This document shows, one piece after another, positions 8,114 through 17,989 of a DNA stretch of 64,000 nt. The number at the start of each line of letters is the position of its first letter. Position 1 is the first letter of the stretch. The stretch covers positions 1 to 64,000 of the forward strand of contig CAZQSM010000001.1 in NCBI GenBank assembly GCA_964596065.1, in the 5' to 3' direction. The position numbers and the translations under genes were made by a program. A model generated the notes under the pieces. It saw only the letters and a program-made list of their open reading frames with translations, did no database searches and was not told the DNA's origin. Origin of the DNA: SZUA-254 sp964596065 (GTDB lineage: Bacteria > Bacteroidota > Ignavibacteria > UBA10030 > SZUA-254).

Positions 8114-8151
8114 CGCGTTCCATCCATCCAGATCACAGGTATCAGTTCACG

Positions 8152-9288
8152 ATGAAACGTAGGCTCTTTACTCCCGGCCCCACCCCCGTGCCGGAACGCG
8201 TCCTCCTGAAAATGGCGGAACCGATCATCCACCACCGGAAGCCCGAATACCGCGCCATCGCCTCCCGCGTGAATGCCAACCTCGGTGTCCTTTTCGGGAC
8301 CACGAGGCCCGTCCTCACCCTCACCTGCTCGGGGACCGGCGCCGTGGAGGCCTCGTTCGTGAACCTGTTCTCCCCCGGGGACAAGGTCATCGCGGTCAAC
8401 GGCGGAAAATTCGGCGAACGCTGGGTCACGCTCCCGCGCGCGTTCGGCCTGGAGGCGGTCGACGCCGCGGTGGAATGGGGCCGGACGATGACGGAGGACG
8501 GGCTCCGCGCGGTCCTCTCGGCCCATCCCGACGCCCGAGCGGTCTACATCACGCAGAGTGAAACGTCCACGGGGACATTTTTCGACGTCCGGGCGCTGGC
8601 GAAGGTCGTGCGCGAACACTCCGACGCCCTCGTCTGCGTCGACGCCATCTCGGCGATGGGCGCCCACGAGCTGCGTTTCGACGAATGGGGCGTGGACGTC
8701 TGCGTGACGGGGTCCCAGAAGGGCCTGATGATCCCGCCGGGGCTCGCGTTCATCGCCCTGAGCGCACGTGCGGAAGGGGCGATGGCCCGGTCGACGCTCC
8801 CGAAGTTTTACTTCGACCTGCGGAAGGCGCTCGGCTCGCGCGCGACCGATGACACCCCCTGGACTCCCGCGGTCTCCCTCGTCGTCGGCCTCGACCTGGC
8901 GCTGCAGTCGATCATCGGGGAAGGGCTCGCGGCGGTCTGGTCGAGGCACCTCAGGCTTTCGGCAGCGCTCCGGGCGGGGGTGCTGGCGATGGGGCTGGAA
9001 CTTGCGTCAGAATCCCCCTCCGCGGCGGTGACGGCTGTGAAACTGCCTGCGGGAATCGACTGGAAAACATTCAACCGGATTCTGGACGAACGATACGGCG
9101 TCGTGGCAGCCGGGGGACAGGGGAGCTGGAAGGGGAAAATCTTCCGCATATCCCACCTCGGCTACTATGACGAGCTGGACATGGTCACGGTCGCCGCTGC
9201 GCTGGAACGGACCCTCATCGACTGCGGAGCCGGCGTCGCGCCCGGCGCAGGAGTCACGGCGGTGCAGCGGTCACTGGCCACCGCCTGA
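8152..9288 (+). CDS. class V PLP-dependent aminotransferase (serine/alanine-glyoxylate type)
   Basis: 378 aa. It starts with the family signature TPGPTPVPERV and has the PLP-binding Lys190 in TGSQKGLM, preceded by CVDAISAMG. Family members transfer the amino group of serine or alanine to glyoxylate or pyruvate. The gene is 3 bases upstream of serA and no serC is visible. In several lineages such an enzyme is paired with SerA and is proposed to aminate phosphohydroxypyruvate, so a role in serine biosynthesis is the best inference. A serine-degrading direction cannot be excluded from sequence alone. Confidence 0.9.
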   Translation: MKRRLFTPGPTPVPERVLLKMAEPIIHHRKPEYRAIASRVNANLGVLFGTTRPVLTLTCSGTGAVEASFVNLFSPGDKVIAVNGGKFGERWVTLPRAFGLEAVDAAVEWGRTMTEDGLRAVLSAHPDARAVYITQSETSTGTFFDVRALAKVVREHSDALVCVDAISAMGAHELRFDEWGVDVCVTGSQKGLMIPPGLAFIALSARAEGAMARSTLPKFYFDLRKALGSRATDDTPWTPAVSLVVGLDLALQSIIGEGLAAVWSRHLRLSAALRAGVLAMGLELASESPSAAVTAVKLPAGIDWKTFNRILDERYGVVAAGGQGSWKGKIFRISHLGYYDELDMVTVAAALERTLIDCGAGVAPGAGVTAVQRSLATA

Positions 9289-9291
9289 CCG

Positions 9292-10914
9292 ATGGCCCCG
9301 AACCTCAGGATCCTGATCGCCGACGCGGTCGACGGGAAGGCGAGGGAGATCTTCGCCGCCGACGGCCTCGATGCCACCTACGCCCCGGAGATCTCCCACG
9401 CGGAACTCCTCGCGGCGATCGGCGGCTACGCCGCGCTGGTCGTCAGGAGCCGGACGACCGTCTCCGCGGACGTGCTGGCGGCCGGCACCGCCCTCCGGGT
9501 GGTGGGACGGGCGGGGGCGGGGGTGGACAACATCGACCTCGGCGAGGCCACGCGCCGCGGCGTGGTCGTGATGAACACTCCGGGCGGTAACACCGTTTCG
9601 ACCGCGGAGCACACCATCTCGATGATGCTCGCGCTCGCCCGGAACATCCCGGCCGCCGACCGCAGCGTCCGTTCGATGGAATGGAAGCGGAAGGAGTTTG
9701 TCGGGATCGAAGTCGAGGGGAAAACGCTCGGTCTCATCGGCCTCGGGAAGGTCGGCCAGGAAGTCGCGCGGAGGGCGATCGCGTTCGGGATGCGGGTCGT
9801 CGCCTGCGATCCCCTCCTCCCCGACGAGGCCATGCGGAAACTCGGCGTCGAACCCTTGACCCTGCCGGGGCTCTACCGCTGCGCCGACTTCATTTCGCTC
9901 CACACGCCGCTCACCCCGGAGACGAAATACCTGCTCAACGAGGAGACGATCGGGATGTGCAAGAAGGGGGTCCGGATCGTGAACTGCGCTCGCGGCGGCA
10001 TCGTCAATGAGCGGGACCTCCTGGCGGCGCTCGGCGAGGGGACCGTGGCGGGCGCAGCGCTCGACGTGTTCGAGCAGGAACCGCCCCGGAATTCCGATCT
10101 GCTTTCACACCCCCGGATCATCTGCACCCCGCACCTCGGAGCCTCGACGGAGGAAGCGCAGGAAAAAGTGGCGCTGCAGGTCGCGCGCCAGGTCTCCGAT
10201 TACCTCCTCGACCGGGCGATCGCCGGTTCCGTCAACGCCGATCTGATCCGCGTCGCGCTCCGCGGGGAGCTGCGGCCGCTGATCGGCCTGTCGGAAAGGA
10301 TGGGCCGCGTGATGGCCCAGCTCAACACCGGCCCGATCACCGGGGTCCGGCTCACGCTGCGGGGCACGGTCCCCGAGGACGCGGGGGACACCGTTCTCGC
10401 CGCGTTCCTCAAGGGACTCCTCGGTTCGCTGCTCTCCGACACGATCAATTTCATCAACGCCGGTATCCTGGCGCGCGACCGGGGAATCACGACCACGGCG
10501 ATCCGCGAACCCGGACCCGGACGTTACCCGCTGGAGATCGAGGCCGCATGTTCGACGGGGGACGCGGACCGCGTGATCGCCGGAACCGTTTTCGGTCACC
10601 GGGATGTTAGGATCATATGCCTCGACGGGTACCATTTCGAAGTCAAGCCGGAGGGGAATCTGCTCGTGTACTATAATACCGACAAGCCCGGTATGCTGGC
10701 GAGCGTCAGCTCCATCCTGGCCAGGCACTCCATCAACATCGCCGACCTATCGCTGGGACGGCTCAAACCCGGAGAGAAAGCCCTCACCCTCATCGCCACC
10801 GACCAGCCGGTTTCGGAAACAATATTGCGCGAAATAGACAAAATTGGCGGGATCAGCGACATCCATAGTCTCGAACTGGGTACCGGAATGGATGATTTAT
10901 CCGCTCGGACTTGA
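9292..10914 (+). CDS. serA: D-3-phosphoglycerate dehydrogenase
   Basis: 540 aa, the long SerA type. Order: substrate-binding lobe, Rossmann NAD-binding motif GLIGLGKVGQEVA (near residue 145), catalytic Arg/Glu/His region (NCARGGIVNERD and CTPHLGAST), an intervening ASB-like domain, and a C-terminal ACT domain (YYNTDKPGMLASV) that usually senses serine. It oxidises 3-phosphoglycerate to 3-phosphohydroxypyruvate, the first step of serine synthesis. It is transcribed with the aminotransferase in front of it. Confidence 0.96.
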   Translation: MAPNLRILIADAVDGKAREIFAADGLDATYAPEISHAELLAAIGGYAALVVRSRTTVSADVLAAGTALRVVGRAGAGVDNIDLGEATRRGVVVMNTPGGNTVSTAEHTISMMLALARNIPAADRSVRSMEWKRKEFVGIEVEGKTLGLIGLGKVGQEVARRAIAFGMRVVACDPLLPDEAMRKLGVEPLTLPGLYRCADFISLHTPLTPETKYLLNEETIGMCKKGVRIVNCARGGIVNERDLLAALGEGTVAGAALDVFEQEPPRNSDLLSHPRIICTPHLGASTEEAQEKVALQVARQVSDYLLDRAIAGSVNADLIRVALRGELRPLIGLSERMGRVMAQLNTGPITGVRLTLRGTVPEDAGDTVLAAFLKGLLGSLLSDTINFINAGILARDRGITTTAIREPGPGRYPLEIEAACSTGDADRVIAGTVFGHRDVRIICLDGYHFEVKPEGNLLVYYNTDKPGMLASVSSILARHSINIADLSLGRLKPGEKALTLIATDQPVSETILREIDKIGGISDIHSLELGTGMDDLSART

Positions 10915-10941
10915 CATCAGAAACAGCGTTTCTTATATTGG
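10911..10941 (+). promoter_or_regulatory. promoter of the TonB receptor operon
   Basis: TTGACA from 10911, and TATATTGG at 10934-10941, with 20 nt between TTG and TA. It overlaps the serA stop codon and gives a long leader (about 205 nt) to the receptor ATG. The leader has a short (AC)n tract near 11122-11133 but no known riboswitch that I recognise. Confidence 0.65.
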
Positions 10942-11154
10942 CAAGAGTTATCAGATGTCCGTTCAAACTTCACTTCAATCCAAACAGGGGAAATTCTTAT
11001 TGACAAATTGAGACGGCTTACCAGAATCTCCCCCCAGAGAATATTCCTCCTCCCGAATCAGGCAGGAGTATGCAGGTGTCCGGACCTCCACAGGTCCTAT
11101 ATCCGGGCAAATGTTGGATGTACACACACACACCATACCTGAAAGGACGCAGCG

Positions 11155-14100
11155 ATGCTAACCCGACTCACTCTCCTATGCTCTCTTCTCCTTCTCCCGG
11201 CGCTCCTTCTTGCCCAGGGGACAGGGAAAGTCAAGGGAATCGTCACCGATCAGGCCAGTAACGAGCCCCTGATCGGCGCGAGCGTATCCATCGAGGGGAC
11301 TTCCCTCGGGGCGGCCACCGATATTGACGGAAATTACATCATCCTGAACGTCCCCGCCGGCACCCACACGGTGCGGACGAGTTACGTCGGGTACCAGATG
11401 GTGTCGGTGAGCAACATCCTCGTCAACTCCGGCCTTACCACGGAGCTCGACTTCAAGCTCACGAGCGAAGAGCTGCAGCTGCAGCCGGTCGAGATCATCG
11501 CCGACCGCCCCCTCGTGAACAAGAGCGCGACGAACGCGGTCCGCATTACGACCGGAGAGGATATCCAGAACATGGCGGTCCGGGGAGTGAACCAGATCAT
11601 CGCCCTCTCGCCCGGCGTCGTCCTCCAGGACAACACGGTGTTCATCCGCGGCGGCAGGCAGGACGAAGTCGGATTTTACCTTGAAGGAGTGCCGATCACG
11701 AACAAGTTCGTGGGCGGCCGGGCCGTGACGCTCGTCCAGGACGCAATCGAGGAGATCCAGGTCCAGGCGGGCGGTTACAACGCGGAATTCGGCGGCGCCA
11801 ACTCCGGCATCATCCAGACGCAGCTGCGCTCCGGGACCAGCGACTGGAAGGCCAGCGCGCAGTACTCTTCCGACAACCTCGGGTTCAAGAGCACCGAGGG
11901 CCTCTACAAAAGCGAAAAGACGCTCGGGACATATTCATACGGCTTCAACGAATTCACGGGGACGCTGAGCGGCCCCCTGGGGAGCGAAAACGTCAAGCTC
12001 TTCGGGCTCTTCAACTACAATTTCAACCGGGACCAGACCCCCCAACCCTATCCCGGGATCAACCTCGGCGTCATCTCCGATCCCGTGACCGGCGATTCGA
12101 TCGATCTGACGTACCCGGCCGGGCCGGTGTACGGCAACTCGCTGGAACAGTTCACCTACACCGGGACGCTCTCGTTCGACCTGAAACCGGTGTTACTGCG
12201 CTTCGGCGGAACCTACACCGCGGGGACGAGCTTCAACGCGTTCAGCGCGGCGAGGGTCGCCGGCAATATCGCGAACATCCTCAACACCGGCAGGATCGAG
12301 AAGGTCGAGACGGGGAACGGCGCGTACAACCTGAAGGTCACGCACCTGCTCAACCCGACGACCTACTACGACATCAACATCGGGTACTTCCGGCAGACCT
12401 CCAACACGTTCGATCCGCTGCTCGGGGACGATTTCCTCAACTACGGCGACAGCCTGACGAACGCAGCGGTCGGCGTGACCAATTTCGCGAGCCGTTACCT
12501 CCGGCCCACGCGCGTCAACATCTTCACGTTCTCCTTCAACGCCCCGGGCGACCTCGTTGCCGACTACGTCCGGTTCAAGCGCGAAAACATCTCGCTGTCC
12601 GGCGGCATCACGTCGCAGATGTCCCAGCACTCCCTGAAAGTGGGGGGGGAGTTCCAGCGGTACGCGATGAGAAATTACAGCTTCGGCAATGAAGGCGTGT
12701 TCGCGCTCGCCGGCCTGATCGCGCAGAACGACGCCCTCGCCGCCAACGACCCGAACAAACTGACGCTGGAACAGATCCTCAAGCGGAGGGGCGTCAACAA
12801 TTTCGGGTACGACGTGTTCGGCGCCGAGAACGACGAGGGGGGAAGCCTGTTCAGCCTGTTCGACGTGTATCCCGACGGCGGGCTCTCCAGGGCGAAATAC
12901 CCCGTCTTCGCGGCGATCTACCTGCAGGACAAGATCGAGTTCCGGGACCTCGTGCTGAACCTCGGCCTCCGGTACGATTACATCAACAGCGACAGCTACG
13001 CGTTCGTCGACCCGGAGCACCCGGAACTGGCGATCAACAAGACGACGAACGAGTTCAATATGAACGGCCTCTACCGGGTGGCCCCCTACAAGGCGGTCAG
13101 CCCGAGGATCGGCATGGCGTTCCCGGTCACCGACCGGACGGTGTTCCACGCGCAATTCGGGAAATTCGTCCAGCAGTCGAGGCTCCGCGACGTCTACCAG
13201 GGGTATTACGCGACGGGAGCCAACCTCGGCGGAGGGTTCTTCATCCCCGCGCCGGTGGGCTTCGACATCCGCCCGACCCGGACGACACAGTATGAGATCG
13301 GGTTCACGCAGCAAGTCAGCGATTTCGCGTCGTTCGACATCACCGGATACTACAAGGACATCCAGGATCAGATCGTCTACGATCAGCAGAACGCCGGCAC
13401 CGGATCCCCGTTCGGGTCGTACTTCATCCTCCGCAACGGCGATTTCGCGACCACCAAGGGGGTCGAGATGACCTTCAACATGCGGAGGATCAAGAGGGTG
13501 CAGCTCAACGCGAACCTCTCGTTCAACGACGCGCAGGGCACCGGCTCGTTCCCCAATTCGAACCGGGGAGTCGTGGGCGCGCCGCTCGACGGCGTCACGG
13601 TGTTCAAGCCGCAGTACGTCACGCCGCTGGAGTACAACAACTCCATACGCGGCAGCATCAACCTCGATTACCACTTCGGGAAGAACGACGGTCCGCCCGC
13701 GCTCCAGCAGTTCGGCGGCGCACTCCTGACGACCTTCAACAGCGGCCATCCGTACACGGCGGGCATCGGCGGCGCGGACCTCGAAGGGGACGCGCGCGAC
13801 CGGCAGCCCACCCAGCCGTTGAATTCGTCCTCCACACCGTGGTTTTTCCAGAGCGACCTCAGGCTCGACAAGAGCTTCACCATCGCGGACCGCCTGAACG
13901 CCACCATTTACTTCCTGGTCACGAACATCTTCGACACGAAGAACGTCACGAACGTCTTCCTGAGGACCGGGACGGCGGATGACGACGGCTACCTGAGCGA
14001 TCCGGAGCTCGGCGGGCAGCTGATCCAGACGTACGGCCAGGACTACGCCGACATGTACCGGGCCATCAACATCGATTATTACGAACAATATCAGAACGCG

Positions 14101-14175
14101 GGCGGATTGAACACCGTCCCGTTCCTCTTCGGTCCGCCGAGGCAGGTCCGGTTCGGCATCAGGCTGGACTATTAA
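11155..14175 (+). CDS. TonB-dependent receptor with carboxypeptidase-regulatory-like domain
   Basis: 1006 aa. The signal peptide ends at LLLAQG. Residues about 23-105 form a CarboxypepD_reg-like domain (GIVTDQASNEPLIGASVSI), typical of Bacteroidota SusC-like receptors. A plug domain follows (about 110-230) with the patterns VRGVNQIIALSPGV and IRGGRQDEVGFYLEGVP, then a 22-strand-type barrel ending in an aromatic residue (FGIRLDY). It should import a large substrate across the outer membrane. Unlike a SusC it has no SusD partner; instead the next genes encode a T9SS cargo and a PorV/PorQ-like protein. The substrate is unknown. Confidence 0.93.
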   Translation: MLTRLTLLCSLLLLPALLLAQGTGKVKGIVTDQASNEPLIGASVSIEGTSLGAATDIDGNYIILNVPAGTHTVRTSYVGYQMVSVSNILVNSGLTTELDFKLTSEELQLQPVEIIADRPLVNKSATNAVRITTGEDIQNMAVRGVNQIIALSPGVVLQDNTVFIRGGRQDEVGFYLEGVPITNKFVGGRAVTLVQDAIEEIQVQAGGYNAEFGGANSGIIQTQLRSGTSDWKASAQYSSDNLGFKSTEGLYKSEKTLGTYSYGFNEFTGTLSGPLGSENVKLFGLFNYNFNRDQTPQPYPGINLGVISDPVTGDSIDLTYPAGPVYGNSLEQFTYTGTLSFDLKPVLLRFGGTYTAGTSFNAFSAARVAGNIANILNTGRIEKVETGNGAYNLKVTHLLNPTTYYDINIGYFRQTSNTFDPLLGDDFLNYGDSLTNAAVGVTNFASRYLRPTRVNIFTFSFNAPGDLVADYVRFKRENISLSGGITSQMSQHSLKVGGEFQRYAMRNYSFGNEGVFALAGLIAQNDALAANDPNKLTLEQILKRRGVNNFGYDVFGAENDEGGSLFSLFDVYPDGGLSRAKYPVFAAIYLQDKIEFRDLVLNLGLRYDYINSDSYAFVDPEHPELAINKTTNEFNMNGLYRVAPYKAVSPRIGMAFPVTDRTVFHAQFGKFVQQSRLRDVYQGYYATGANLGGGFFIPAPVGFDIRPTRTTQYEIGFTQQVSDFASFDITGYYKDIQDQIVYDQQNAGTGSPFGSYFILRNGDFATTKGVEMTFNMRRIKRVQLNANLSFNDAQGTGSFPNSNRGVVGAPLDGVTVFKPQYVTPLEYNNSIRGSINLDYHFGKNDGPPALQQFGGALLTTFNSGHPYTAGIGGADLEGDARDRQPTQPLNSSSTPWFFQSDLRLDKSFTIADRLNATIYFLVTNIFDTKNVTNVFLRTGTADDDGYLSDPELGGQLIQTYGQDYADMYRAINIDYYEQYQNAGGLNTVPFLFGPPRQVRFGIRLDY

Positions 14176-14214
14176 TTGACAACGTCGACGATACTCCACC
14201 AAAAACAGGAGCGA

Positions 14215-17200
14215 ATGAATATGAAACGCACTCTCTTCACGATACTCGCCGTCCTGCTGGGCCTCGGCCTGACGCACTCCGGCGCCGCGAGCGCGGCGGG
14301 GGGGGACAAGCAGGTTCGACAGAAGGTTTCGACCCCCTCGGGGACACCCATCAGGGCGTACCTGAACATCAATAACATCTCCACGGTGTTCAAGAACACC
14401 GGAATCTCCGATATCGACGTCCAGGAGGCGAATTCAGGTCTCGTCTTTCCGAAGGGATCGAGGAAGACGGCGGTGTACGCCTCGGGGTTCCTCTGGGGAG
14501 GGAAGGTGGGGAGTGAAGTCAGGGTCGGTGGATCGGCATACCGCGAGGGGATGCAGGGGGGGAAAATCCTGAGTCCGGGCGTCGCGGAGAGTCCCGATCT
14601 TCCGAAGAACCGCATCTACAGGGTCCGTCCGGATGAGCAACCGGGACCGGTCGACGCGAACCTCTCCTCGGAGGTGGCAGACGAGGGGATCCCGGAGGAC
14701 GCGATCCGCACCCAGTACGAGACGGATTGGACGGAATGGCCCGCCGGCGACGGCGCGCCGTACACCGACGTCGACGATAACGGCAGTTATGATCCGAACG
14801 TCGATATTCCCGGCGTCCCGGGCGCCGATCAGACGATCTGGTATGTCGCCAACGACGTCAACTCGACGCTCACGACCAACCTCTACGGGTCGAACCCGAT
14901 GGGCATCGAGATGCAGGTGACGGTCTGGGCGTACGCGCAGCAGGGCGCCCTGGGAAACATGTTCTTCCGTAAGTACGTCATCATCAACAAGAGCCTGAGC
15001 CCGATCGACAGCATGTACGTCTCGATGTGGTCCGATATCGACCTGGGGAACTCGACGGACGATTTCGCGGGGTGCGACACCACGCTCAGCCTCGGCTACT
15101 GCTACAACGCCAACGCGAACGACGCGACGTACAACCCGCTCCCCCCGCCGGCGGTGGGATTCGACTTTTTCCAGGGTCCGCTCGTCGACGCGCCGGGCGA
15201 GACGGGGATTTCGAACGGCCAGGTGATCGCCGACAAGAAAAACCTGCCGATGACGGCGTTCTATTATTTCGCCCGTGGCGACGCCTCGGTCACCGATCCG
15301 ACGCAGGGTTCGTACGAGGGAACGACGCAGTTCTATAATTTCTTCCAGGGGAAGATCGGCAGGACCGGGGTCTTGTTCGAAGATCCGCACACCAACCAAT
15401 CGACGACGTTCGCCCTTGCCGGCGATCCCCAGACCCGTTCCGGATGGCTCGACGGCGACCTGCTCCCCGCCGGCGACCGCCGCATCGGCCTCGCCTCCGG
15501 ACCGTTCACGATGGCGGTCGGAGACACGCAGGAGATCGTCGTCGCTGAAATTGTCGCCGGCGCGATCCCGGGCGTGGACCGGATATCCGCGATCGGCCTC
15601 CTGAAGTTCTACGACCTCCAGGCGCAGCTCGCGTACGACAACTTCTTCCGACTCCCGACGCCGCCCCCGGCCCCGAACGTGACGGTGGCGGAACTCGACA
15701 GGGAGATCGTGCTCGATTGGTCGAAGGACGCCAACCAGGTGAACCTGACGGAGACGTCGGACATCAAGGGGTACAAGTTCCAGGGATACAACGTCTACCA
15801 GCTTCCCTCCGCGTCGGCCAGCATTTCGGAGGGTGTCCGCGTCGAGACGTTCGACATCAACGACGGCATCGGGAAAATCTTCGACCAGGTGTTCGATCCC
15901 AAAACCGGGTCGGTGGTTTCACTCCCTGTCCAGTTCGGCAACGACACGTACATCCAACGGTTCCTCTCGATCAGGCAGGACGCGATAAAACAGCAGCCGC
16001 TGGTCAACGGCATCAGATACTATTTCGCCGTGACGGCCTATAATTACAATCCCGATCCGCTGGCGGTCCCGAACAACCTCGAAACGCCGTTGAGGGTGAT
16101 CGCGGTGACGCCGCACACCCTGAATCCGGGTGTCTCGCTGGGGGCCGGAAACGGCGGATCGATCGTGCCGGACCACAACGGCACCGCGGACGGTGATGTG
16201 ACGGTGACGATCGTGGATCCGACCGCGACGACAGGCGACGAATACCAGATCTACTTCACTCAACGGGAAGAGATTCGCGACGCCGAGGGCGACTGGGTGC
16301 CGTCGAGCACGATCCAGGCGCGCAGCCGGTCCACCGCCGGCCCCGATACCGTGGTAAATTCAACGATCGACATCGCGGGTGTATACGGGGTGGTCCCGGG
16401 GCAACTCCAGCTTCACTTCGCCCTGACCGTCGAATCACCCGAGGGGGCCTGGGTCGACGGGATCACGCTGACCTTCCCGTCCGGTGTCACGATCCTCAGC
16501 GCCCCATCCTTCGAGGCGGGGGGCGGGGACATTTTTCCGCAGATCGTGGGAAACCAGATCCGAATGGGCCTGATCGACCACGAATACACGGAAAACGGCG
16601 TCTTCCACGGCGGCGAAGAATGGGACATCCTCGTCCAGGGTCCGCTGCCGCTCCCGGTCGACTGGGTGGTGTTCGATGACGGGTATCTCGGCACGCCCCT
16701 CGACGCGCAGGGGACGACCACCGTCACCACGGTCGGGAACGTGTCCCGGACTGCAAAATACTGGAATCTTAAAAACGTCAACACGGGTGTCGTAAAACTC
16801 GAGAACCAATCCCTGATCAACGGGATCGACACATTCCCCGATCGCGACGATATTTCCACGAACATCGGAAATCCCGCCTCACCGGTCGTGGATGGTTTCC
16901 AGACGATGCTGAACGTCAATTATGCCGCTCCCCTGACTTTTTTCAATGTATCGGTGAATGGGGAGTCGATACCGATCGCGGAAGGGACGGCAGGCGCCCT
17001 CGGACAGCGATGGACCGGGAGTAATTTCTCGGTGACGGACTACGGGTACTTTGGTATCGATCCGACGTCGCTCGGAGCGGCCGGTTACGGATCGACCTCC
17101 GTCAACGACCTCCAGCAGGACTATGAATTCCGCTGGACGGGCGTCGAGGGCGATTCGGTGATCGGGGGACAGACGGTCAAGGTGATCAAGTCGGGCGGGT

Positions 17201-17958
17201 CGATCGCGACACTCTACGGGGCGAGGCTCTTCAGCATCGCGAACCATCCGCTGAATCCGAACCCGGGGTCGACGGCGCCGTTCCTCGTCCGGATACCGTT
17301 CGAAGTCTGGAACAAGGACAAGGGGATTCAGATCAACTATGAGTTTTACGATCGGGCGCAATCCAACCCGGCGGCCGACGGTTTCTACGTATGGAACCCG
17401 AACGCGCGTGTCTACGCCCAGATCCTCGACACCCCGTACGACTCGACCCACATCGCCAACGGTTCGACGGGCGGGTCTGACGCCGACTCCTACACGTGGA
17501 ACAACGTCTGGTACCAGTCCAACTGGACGGTCGGTGATGTGGTCGAGATCGACTACGTCAACCCGATCCAGATCGGCGTGGACACGTATAATTTCACGAC
17601 GACGGCGCCAGGGTACTCCGCGAATACGGCCAGGGCGCAGGTGGACGAGATCAACGTCTTTCCGAATCCATACTACGGGGTGAACACGGAGGAACTGAAC
17701 AAGTACCAGCGGTTCGTGACGTTCACGCACCTGCCGGCGAAGGCGACGCTCAGGATCTTCAACCTCGCGGGCGGGCTGGTCAGGACGATCGAAAAGGACG
17801 ATCCGGGCCAGTTCCAGCGCTGGGACCTGGCGAACTCCTCGGGCCTTCCCGTGGCCAGCGGTTTCTACGTCGTCTACATCGACCTGCCGGAGTTGGGCAC
17901 GACGAAGATCGTCAAGCTGGCGATCATCCAGGAACGCCAAATCCTCGACCGATTCTAA
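14215..17958 (+). CDS. large secreted protein with T9SS type A-like C-terminal domain
   Basis: 1247 aa from the ATG at 14215, preceded by CAGGAG; the frame is open from a TTG at 14176. It has a signal peptide (to about residue 28), a long extracellular region, and a Ca-binding-like loop (DVDDNGSYDP, around residue 190). The C-terminal 85 residues resemble the T9SS type A-like domain common in Ignavibacteria (INVFPNPYYG, ATLRIFNLAGGLVRTI, ASGFYVVYIDLPE). The product is probably exported by the type IX system and retained at the surface. It lies between a TonB receptor and a PorV/PorQ-like gene, suggesting a complex. The function of the middle region is unknown. Confidence 0.85.
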   Translation: MNMKRTLFTILAVLLGLGLTHSGAASAAGGDKQVRQKVSTPSGTPIRAYLNINNISTVFKNTGISDIDVQEANSGLVFPKGSRKTAVYASGFLWGGKVGSEVRVGGSAYREGMQGGKILSPGVAESPDLPKNRIYRVRPDEQPGPVDANLSSEVADEGIPEDAIRTQYETDWTEWPAGDGAPYTDVDDNGSYDPNVDIPGVPGADQTIWYVANDVNSTLTTNLYGSNPMGIEMQVTVWAYAQQGALGNMFFRKYVIINKSLSPIDSMYVSMWSDIDLGNSTDDFAGCDTTLSLGYCYNANANDATYNPLPPPAVGFDFFQGPLVDAPGETGISNGQVIADKKNLPMTAFYYFARGDASVTDPTQGSYEGTTQFYNFFQGKIGRTGVLFEDPHTNQSTTFALAGDPQTRSGWLDGDLLPAGDRRIGLASGPFTMAVGDTQEIVVAEIVAGAIPGVDRISAIGLLKFYDLQAQLAYDNFFRLPTPPPAPNVTVAELDREIVLDWSKDANQVNLTETSDIKGYKFQGYNVYQLPSASASISEGVRVETFDINDGIGKIFDQVFDPKTGSVVSLPVQFGNDTYIQRFLSIRQDAIKQQPLVNGIRYYFAVTAYNYNPDPLAVPNNLETPLRVIAVTPHTLNPGVSLGAGNGGSIVPDHNGTADGDVTVTIVDPTATTGDEYQIYFTQREEIRDAEGDWVPSSTIQARSRSTAGPDTVVNSTIDIAGVYGVVPGQLQLHFALTVESPEGAWVDGITLTFPSGVTILSAPSFEAGGGDIFPQIVGNQIRMGLIDHEYTENGVFHGGEEWDILVQGPLPLPVDWVVFDDGYLGTPLDAQGTTTVTTVGNVSRTAKYWNLKNVNTGVVKLENQSLINGIDTFPDRDDISTNIGNPASPVVDGFQTMLNVNYAAPLTFFNVSVNGESIPIAEGTAGALGQRWTGSNFSVTDYGYFGIDPTSLGAAGYGSTSVNDLQQDYEFRWTGVEGDSVIGGQTVKVIKSGGSIATLYGARLFSIANHPLNPNPGSTAPFLVRIPFEVWNKDKGIQINYEFYDRAQSNPAADGFYVWNPNARVYAQILDTPYDSTHIANGSTGGSDADSYTWNNVWYQSNWTVGDVVEIDYVNPIQIGVDTYNFTTTAPGYSANTARAQVDEINVFPNPYYGVNTEELNKYQRFVTFTHLPAKATLRIFNLAGGLVRTIEKDDPGQFQRWDLANSSGLPVASGFYVVYIDLPELGTTKIVKLAIIQERQILDRF

Positions 17959-17989
17959 CACGATGACCTTACTTGCAAAGGAGCTTACA

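Noticed and set aside
11122..11133. Short (AC)n tract before the TonB receptor, considered as a phase-variation repeat
   Set aside because: About six units only, outside the reading frame and not between promoter boxes; too short to support slippage control.
12193..14277. A 694-codon antisense frame over the TonB receptor
   Set aside because: Same codon-bias shadow; low-complexity composition, no SD, and the sense strand encodes a clear TonB-dependent receptor.
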